Below are positions 59,623 through 64,000 of a stretch of 64,000 bases of DNA, in pieces. Location of the stretch: NCBI GenBank assembly GCA_031424975.1, contig JANPIL010000141.1, forward strand, positions 12,885-76,884, read 5' to 3'. The notes below the pieces were generated by a model, which saw only the letters and a list, made by a program, of their open reading frames with translations, was not told the origin of the DNA and did no database searches. The translations under genes were made by a program, and so were the position numbers. The first letter of the stretch is position 1. Every line of letters begins with the position of its first letter. This stretch comes from Xanthocytophaga sp031424975 (GTDB lineage Bacteria; Bacteroidota; Bacteroidia; Cytophagales; 172606-1).

Positions 59623-59654
59623 CAAATATAGGGCAGCCGCACAAAACTACCAAA
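59623..59654 (-). promoter_or_regulatory. Promoter of tRNA-Ala
   Basis: On the minus strand TTTG (59651-59654), a 20-nt spacer and TATATTTG (59623-59630) match the Bacteroidota consensus, 12 nt before the mature 5' end. Confidence 0.75.
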
Positions 59655-59692
59655 CGGCGGGGCAAATTTTTCCATTTCCGGAATTACGGGCA

Positions 59693-59721
59693 GGTTTGGG
59701 CTTTTCCAAGGATACTATTTT
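59693..59721 (-). repeat. 29-bp bipartite repeat, copy 33
   Basis: Both halves are exact. It lies 24 nt after the MFS transporter stop. Confidence 0.9.
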
Positions 59722-59745
59722 CAAAGATGCCATTTGCCTGGCCGC

Positions 59746-61005
59746 TCACACTTGCTCGGTATAGTTCAAGTCGGCGTGGAAAGTTTCTTTCAGACCGCGC
59801 AGGGCAAGGCCCGAAAGCAAAATCACCAATGCACCCACGATGAGTCCGGCATTGATGCGGGCGGCATCCTTGCCCAAATGGGCAAGCTGCTCCTGCAATA
59901 TGTTGAACAGCCAAATCATCAGGGGCAGTGCGCCGCGCACAAAATTGGGCGTGGTCGTGGTTACGGTGGCCCGCATATTGGTGCCGAACTGCTCGGCGGA
60001 AATGGTGACGAAAATGACCCAGAAACCGGTTACAAAACCCAGCAGTCCGCAAAGGAAATAAAAGGTACTTGCTGAAACGCCGTAGGCATTCAAATATATG
60101 CCAACGCTTATCGCACTCATGGTCAGGAAGATGAACATGACGCGCAACCGGCTTTTGAGCAGTTGGCTCAACGCGCCGGTGGCCAAGTCGCCGAGTACAA
60201 TGCCCGTGTAGGCATACATAATCGCATCGCCGCCCTTGACCTCGCCCACCACCTTCAATGCCTTGGCAAATTCGGGGGCAAAGGTGACCAAGATGCCGAT
60301 CACAAACCAAGTGGGCATACCGATCAAGATGCAGCGCAGGTATTTTGCCAGCCGCTTGCCGTTGGTGAAAAGCGCGAAAAAATCGCCCCGCGATACATTT
60401 TCCGCTTGCACGGTACGGAACATTCCCGATTCGCTCACACCAATACGCAGCAGCAGCAATGCCAAACCCAGGCCGCCGCCAATGAAATAACACAGCCGCC
60501 AATCCTGCGAAAACCGGTAAACCAAATTGGCCACCACCGCACCCGTCAAGCCAACCGAAGCCACAATCATGGTGCCGATGCCGCGTTTTTCCTTGGGCAG
60601 CACTTCGGCCACCAACGTGATGCCCGCCCCCAACTCGCCAGCCAGACCAATGCCAGCAATGAACCGCCAAGCCGCATACGCCTCAACGCTGTGTACCATG
60701 CCGTTGGCGATGTTAGCCACCGAATACAGGAAAATGGAGCCGAACAGCACCGACAACCGCCCGCGCTTATCGCCCAGAACACCCCACAGAATGCCGCCAA
60801 TCAGCATCCCAACCATCTGCACTTGAATCAAAAACTCTCCTTTCTGCGTAAGCATATCCCCTTGAAAACCAAGCGATTTCAAACTCGGAACGCGCACAAT
60901 GCCGAACAACAGCAAATCATAAATGTCCACGAAATAGCCCAGCGCAGCGATGATAACGACCGTATTGACATGGCGCGAATGGGAGGTTTGGGCAATTTCG
61001 GACAT
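59746..61005 (-). CDS. Major facilitator superfamily transporter
   Basis: The 419-residue inner membrane protein has about 12 hydrophobic helices and the MFS motif GGILWGVLGDKRGRLSVLFG near residue 75, plus AGIGLAGELGAGITLVAEVL in helices 4-5, which resembles the metabolite:proton symporter group. The substrate is unknown. The ATG at 61005 (MSEIAQTSHSRHV) lies inside 29-bp repeat copy 34, which therefore encodes the first residues; an upstream in-frame start would add 40 residues without membrane or family character. Confidence 0.85.
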   Translation of the reverse strand: MSEIAQTSHSRHVNTVVIIAALGYFVDIYDLLLFGIVRVPSLKSLGFQGDMLTQKGEFLIQVQMVGMLIGGILWGVLGDKRGRLSVLFGSIFLYSVANIANGMVHSVEAYAAWRFIAGIGLAGELGAGITLVAEVLPKEKRGIGTMIVASVGLTGAVVANLVYRFSQDWRLCYFIGGGLGLALLLLRIGVSESGMFRTVQAENVSRGDFFALFTNGKRLAKYLRCILIGMPTWFVIGILVTFAPEFAKALKVVGEVKGGDAIMYAYTGIVLGDLATGALSQLLKSRLRVMFIFLTMSAISVGIYLNAYGVSASTFYFLCGLLGFVTGFWVIFVTISAEQFGTNMRATVTTTTPNFVRGALPLMIWLFNILQEQLAHLGKDAARINAGLIVGALVILLSGLALRGLKETFHADLNYTEQV

Positions 61006-61013
61006 ACTATTTT
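60985..61013 (-). repeat. 29-bp bipartite repeat, copy 34 (supplies start codon)
   Basis: Both halves are exact. The ATG of AGTATGTCC within it is the MFS start codon. Confidence 0.9.
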
Positions 61014-61131
61014 GATTGGTTGAAAAATGAAGCGCAAAGATTGCGCGGCAAGGCAGATTGTCCAAATATTTGTTGGAAAAACATCGCGAATGCATATCCC
61101 CGTGCAAATCCGCTTTTGGGGGCAAAGGATT

Positions 61132-61746
61132 TTATCTCCTGTCCAAGTATTCAAGAACCGTCTCTACGGTTGCCAAATCTCCCTGCCCAATGTACTTTTT
61201 AATCCGGTCAAGTTCGCCGACAATCAGTTCTTGGCGCGTACCCACCGTATTTCCTTGTGAATGAGACACTTGCTCGTACCACGGCAATGCCACGCCGGGC
61301 ACGCTGAACAATTGCGCCGTGACATTGTGCGCCGTGGCGGCGGTGACGGCGGTCATGAAAGCGCGGAGTTGATGGAACGGGGCGGCAAGTACGCAAACCG
61401 TGCGGTAGCCTTTTTCGCGTACGTGGCGTGCCATTGCCTGCGCCTCAATCAAGGTGTGCAGCAGAGGCGGGTTTTCCAGCGGCACGCCTTCCAATTGGCC
61501 GGGCGGCACGCCGTTTTCAGAAAGTATCTTTTGCCACGCGTCAAAACCCGGGTAGCCGCTCATGGCTTTCGTTTTCACGAACCCGACTTTCCCAGCCACA
61601 TTTTGTTTCACCAACTGTTCGGCTTTTTGCAAGACGGAGGCTTGATTATCAGTTGTTTGCCCGAAAACAAAGCAGAAATCGGCGGGCGGTGGCGGCAAAG
61701 TGTCGCACAGCACGCGGGTGAGCAGTTCAATCAATAGGTTGTCCAT
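61132..61746 (-). CDS. DUF218 / YdcF-like family protein
   Basis: The 204-residue protein resembles DUF218 (SanA/YdcF/ElyC) domains: FCFVFGQTTDN near residue 24, LENPPLLHTLIEAQAMARHV near residue 95, and VCVLAAPFHQLRAFM with the conserved histidine near residue 127. It lacks the membrane helices of ElyC, so it is probably cytoplasmic. The start at 61746 (MDNLLIELL) is chosen because the upstream frame runs into repeat copy 35. Confidence 0.7.
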   Translation of the reverse strand: MDNLLIELLTRVLCDTLPPPPADFCFVFGQTTDNQASVLQKAEQLVKQNVAGKVGFVKTKAMSGYPGFDAWQKILSENGVPPGQLEGVPLENPPLLHTLIEAQAMARHVREKGYRTVCVLAAPFHQLRAFMTAVTAATAHNVTAQLFSVPGVALPWYEQVSHSQGNTVGTRQELIVGELDRIKKYIGQGDLATVETVLEYLDRR

Positions 61747-61765
61747 TTTTGCCGGGAGGTTATGC

Positions 61766-61794
61766 GAAACAGTATCCTTGAAAAACGCCAAACC
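61766..61794 (+). repeat. 29-bp bipartite repeat, copy 35
   Basis: The halves read GAAACAGTAT and CAAACC. It lies between the divergent DUF218 and agmatine deiminase genes. Confidence 0.75.
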
Positions 61795-61903
61795 CGCCGT
61801 GAATACGCGGACGCAAATTACCGGTTTTCCCTTTTTTCGTCGGAAATAGAAAATACCTTTGCGGGGATTAAGATTTTGGAACCCGAATCCTGAAACCATC
61901 CGC

Positions 61904-62938
61904 ATGACTCCCGCGCAATTAGGTTATTATTTTCCGGCTGAATGGGCAAAACACGCCGCCACTTGGCTGAGTTGGCCGCACAAAGAAGCTTCGTGGCCCG
62001 GAAAAATACAAAGCATTTTTCCGGTTTACGCCCAATTTGTCAAAGCCTTAGCCGAAGGCGAACGGGTGTGCATCAACGTAAACGACGATTTGATGCAAGC
62101 CGAAGCCCTGCGCTGGCTGCGCGAGGCGGGAACTGATTTGGAGAAAGTGGATTTCTTCACGCACCCGACCAATGATGCTTGGTGCCGCGACCATGGCCCG
62201 GCGTTTCTGGTAAACCCGGATGCCGAACTGAAAAAAGTGGTGGTGAAGTGGAAATACAACGCGTGGGGCGAAAAATATCCGCCGCACGACTTGGACAACC
62301 AGATTCCGTTTCGCATTGCCGAAGCGCGGCAACTGCCTGTTTTCCAGCCCGGTATCGTGATGGAAGGCGGCTCGGTGGAATTTAATGGATGCGGCACCGT
62401 GCTGACTACCACGGCGTGCCTGCTGAACAAAAACCGGAACCCGCACCTGAGCCAAGCACAGATTGAAACGTATTTGCAGGATTTTTACGGCGCGACAAAC
62501 GTGCTTTGGCTCGGCGACGGCATCATTGGCGATGACACCGACGGCCACATTGACGACCTGACGCGGTTTGTGAACGAAGACACGGTGGTGACGGTGGTTG
62601 AGGAAAACGCGCACGGCGAAAACTACGAAACGCTGCAAGTAAACCTCCGGACGCTGCAAAAGATGCGCCTTGAAAACGGCAAGCAACTGACTGTGATTGA
62701 GTTGCCGCTGCCTTCGCCGGTGATTTACGAAGATCAGCCGCTGCCGGCTTCTTACGCCAATTTTTACATTGGCAACGCCGCCGTAATCGTGCCCACATTC
62801 CAAGACCCGAACGACGAAAAAGCATTGGATATTCTGACCAAATGTTTCCCCGGCCGCCAAGTCATCGGTTTGGATTCGACGGACATTATTTGGGGCTTAG
62901 GTAGTTTCCATTGTCTGAGCCAGCAGGAGCCGGAATGA
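61904..62938 (+). CDS. aguA: Agmatine deiminase family protein
   Basis: The 344-residue enzyme of the guanidino-group-modifying superfamily converts agmatine to N-carbamoylputrescine in polyamine synthesis. PAEWAKHAATWLSWPHKEAS at the N-terminus, NDAWCRDHGPAFLV near residue 86, DDTDGHIDDLTRFV near residue 210 and the catalytic cysteine in GLGSFHCLSQQEP near residue 340 are visible. No carbamoylputrescine amidase is adjacent. The start at 61904 gives the family N-terminus. Confidence 0.92.
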   Translation: MTPAQLGYYFPAEWAKHAATWLSWPHKEASWPGKIQSIFPVYAQFVKALAEGERVCINVNDDLMQAEALRWLREAGTDLEKVDFFTHPTNDAWCRDHGPAFLVNPDAELKKVVVKWKYNAWGEKYPPHDLDNQIPFRIAEARQLPVFQPGIVMEGGSVEFNGCGTVLTTTACLLNKNRNPHLSQAQIETYLQDFYGATNVLWLGDGIIGDDTDGHIDDLTRFVNEDTVVTVVEENAHGENYETLQVNLRTLQKMRLENGKQLTVIELPLPSPVIYEDQPLPASYANFYIGNAAVIVPTFQDPNDEKALDILTKCFPGRQVIGLDSTDIIWGLGSFHCLSQQEPE

Positions 62939-62972
62939 CAGCTCGGCGGTTGCGGTTGAACAATGTGTGTCG

Positions 62973-63001
62973 GGTTTTGCCTTTTTAAAAGATACTATTT
63001 T
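62973..63001 (-). repeat. 29-bp bipartite repeat, copy 36
   Basis: The first half is exact; the second half is AAAACC. It lies 34 nt after the agmatine deiminase stop. Confidence 0.8.
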
Positions 63002-63049
63002 TAAGCCGCAACTTTACCGGCCCGCACAGCAAGACACGGAACGCCGTCC

Positions 63050-63676
63050 ATGGAACCACTTTTCTTTCAGGCACTTGAGCCGTTTTTCAAAGCCGCCGGA
63101 TTTGCCCTGATCCGGCACAAAAACCAGTTCCGAAAAGAAACGAGCAACGGCTTCCAAAACGTGATTCTGGCGGTTTCGCCGGTGGAAAATGAGTTTTGGC
63201 TGGAAATAAACATTGGCGCGCGGCTCGACATGGTTGAAAAAACGGCTTATCCGTTCACCTACGGCCTGAGTGGTTTCAGCGGCGACAGCAACACTGTCAT
63301 CACTTCTATCGGACGTTTGCAAGGTAAAAACCACTTCCGTTATAAGGCCGCCGCCGAGTCGGATATTGAACTCATTTCCTTGCAAGTCGCTGATTTCATG
63401 GACGTTACGGGTTTCGATTTTCTGGATCAAGCATCCCGGTTTTCTGTGGTACACCAATGGCTCAATGCCCATCCGCTGGAGCCTTGCCCCTACGTGTACA
63501 ACCAATTCTACCGTTGCCTGCGCGGCGTAACGCTTGCCAGCATTGCCGCGCCACCGGAACTGGACGCAATTGCCGCCCGGCACCGCCAAGCCTTGGAAAA
63601 CCTGCACGCCCCCGCCGACACGCACTTGCGATACGAGCGGCTGGTGCAATTCCTGCGCACTTTCTCCTTCAACTGA
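63050..63676 (+). CDS. Hypothetical protein
   Basis: The 208-residue soluble protein is not one I can name. Its composition is that of a globular cytoplasmic protein with no signal peptide or membrane helix; the N-terminal half (residues 10-60) looks like an alpha/beta fold with KAAGFALIRHKNQFRKETSN and FWLEINIGARLDMVEKTAYP. GC content and codon use match the neighbouring agmatine deiminase, so it is probably a real chromosomal gene. It could be cotranscribed with aguA, though repeat copy 36 lies between. Confidence 0.7.
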   Translation: MEPLFFQALEPFFKAAGFALIRHKNQFRKETSNGFQNVILAVSPVENEFWLEINIGARLDMVEKTAYPFTYGLSGFSGDSNTVITSIGRLQGKNHFRYKAAAESDIELISLQVADFMDVTGFDFLDQASRFSVVHQWLNAHPLEPCPYVYNQFYRCLRGVTLASIAAPPELDAIAARHRQALENLHAPADTHLRYERLVQFLRTFSFN

Positions 63677-64000
63677 CACCAATCGGGCTTCAAAACCCAG
63701 TGTGCCGCCAGTTAGTTTCGGGGTTTGCAAAAAGGGGAAGCCGCGAATATTCGCGAACGGCAAAAACCCATGAGGTACGCAAACCCAGTAAGAAGTGAAA
63801 GCTGAATAACGGAAACAACCACAAGTATCCTTGACAATTAAGATGTTACTTTCCGCATATCAAGTTCGCAGCGCAAAGCCCGATGCCATGGGCAGAATTC
63901 GGTCGGGAAGGCAAGGCAAGCAGCGCGGCATACATAAATAGCCGCGCGCAAAACCTTGCAAAAAAGGTCTTTTCAGGGTTTTGCAAGCCAAGTGAACGGG
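63677..64000. other. Window end, no gene seen
   Basis: No coding sequence is convincing. AACCTTGCAAAAA and a later GGGTTTTGCAAG near 63950-63990 could form an imperfect hairpin. A GTATCCTTGACAATT word near 63826 is not a full repeat copy. Confidence 0.4.

Noticed and set aside
61517..61547. Possible further repeat copy in the DUF218 gene (GAAAGTATCTTTT ... CAAAACCC)
   Set aside because: The first half is poor and the spacing to CAAAACC is off by at least one base.
770..63001. The 29-bp repeat as a simple promoter, since TATCTTTG within it resembles the TAnnTTTG -7 element
   Set aside because: The conserved parts are AAAATAGTAT and CAAACC, not TTTG. Most copies lack a TTG about 19 nt upstream, and many lie inside or after genes. 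Only the carA copy could plausibly act this way.
770..63001. The 29-bp repeat as an insertion sequence or MITE
   Set aside because: There are no terminal inverted repeats or target duplications, the spacer is variable, and copies in genes seem to replace rather than interrupt conserved segments.

Overview
The window is a stretch of a Bacteroidota chromosome. The signs are a GldG homologue, DUF4293, a SusC/RagA-type TonB receptor with a carboxypeptidase-like plug extension, a C-terminal type IX secretion sorting domain on a secreted dehydrogenase, rplQ next to carA, and promoters of the TTTG / TAnnTTTG type. Placement below phylum (for example Cytophagia or Saprospiria) would be guesswork. Most of the window is about 50-55 % GC by eye. 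The ribosomal protein cluster and two groups of accessory genes are clearly AT-richer.

Layout. 0-5.2 kb: M1 aminopeptidase lipoprotein, biotin carrier protein, pyrH, frr. 5.2-8.45 kb: an AT-rich accessory block whose minus-strand genes are separated by attC-like imperfect palindromes. 8.4-18.7 kb: an alpha/beta hydrolase, a TreS-maltokinase fusion and GlgE (trehalose to alpha-glucan route), and a large secreted sugar-dehydrogenase-like protein. 18.7-20.8 kb: a second block of attC-bounded cassettes. 21-38 kb: mixed housekeeping and envelope genes (TolB-like propeller, a DUF433/DUF5615 toxin-antitoxin pair, pyrE, Nudix, Uma2, DUF1569, xseB, YceI, an AraC regulator, gldG, DUF4293, a MutS-like ATPase, a TonB receptor, carA). 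38-57.3 kb: the str-S10-spc-alpha ribosomal superoperon, all on the minus strand, from rpsL to rplQ. 57.4-64 kb: purE, purK, tRNA-Ala(GGC), an MFS transporter, a DUF218 protein, agmatine deiminase and an unknown gene.

The most unusual signal is a 29-bp bipartite repeat, AAAATAGTAT-N13-CAAACC. I located 36 copies by eye, 19 of them exact in both halves, in both orientations and always with the same spacer length. It lies in most intergenic gaps outside the ribosomal cluster. It also occurs inside conserved reading frames (three times in the aminopeptidase, twice in the dehydrogenase, twice in the MutS-like gene, once at the end of the Nudix gene), where it is translated without visibly disturbing the protein. 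It supplies the stop codon of treS and the start codon of the MFS gene. No copy lies between 38,016 and 57,483. The fixed spacing, the in-place occurrence inside genes and the density suggest a selected recognition motif rather than a transposing element, but its function is unknown to me.

The second notable feature is the two integrase-less cassette clusters (CALIN-like). Each cassette begins with a GTTRRRY-type core whose reverse complement reappears at the cassette's far end, as expected for excisable integron cassettes. Their cargo is small lipoproteins, membrane proteins and a HEPN-like protein.
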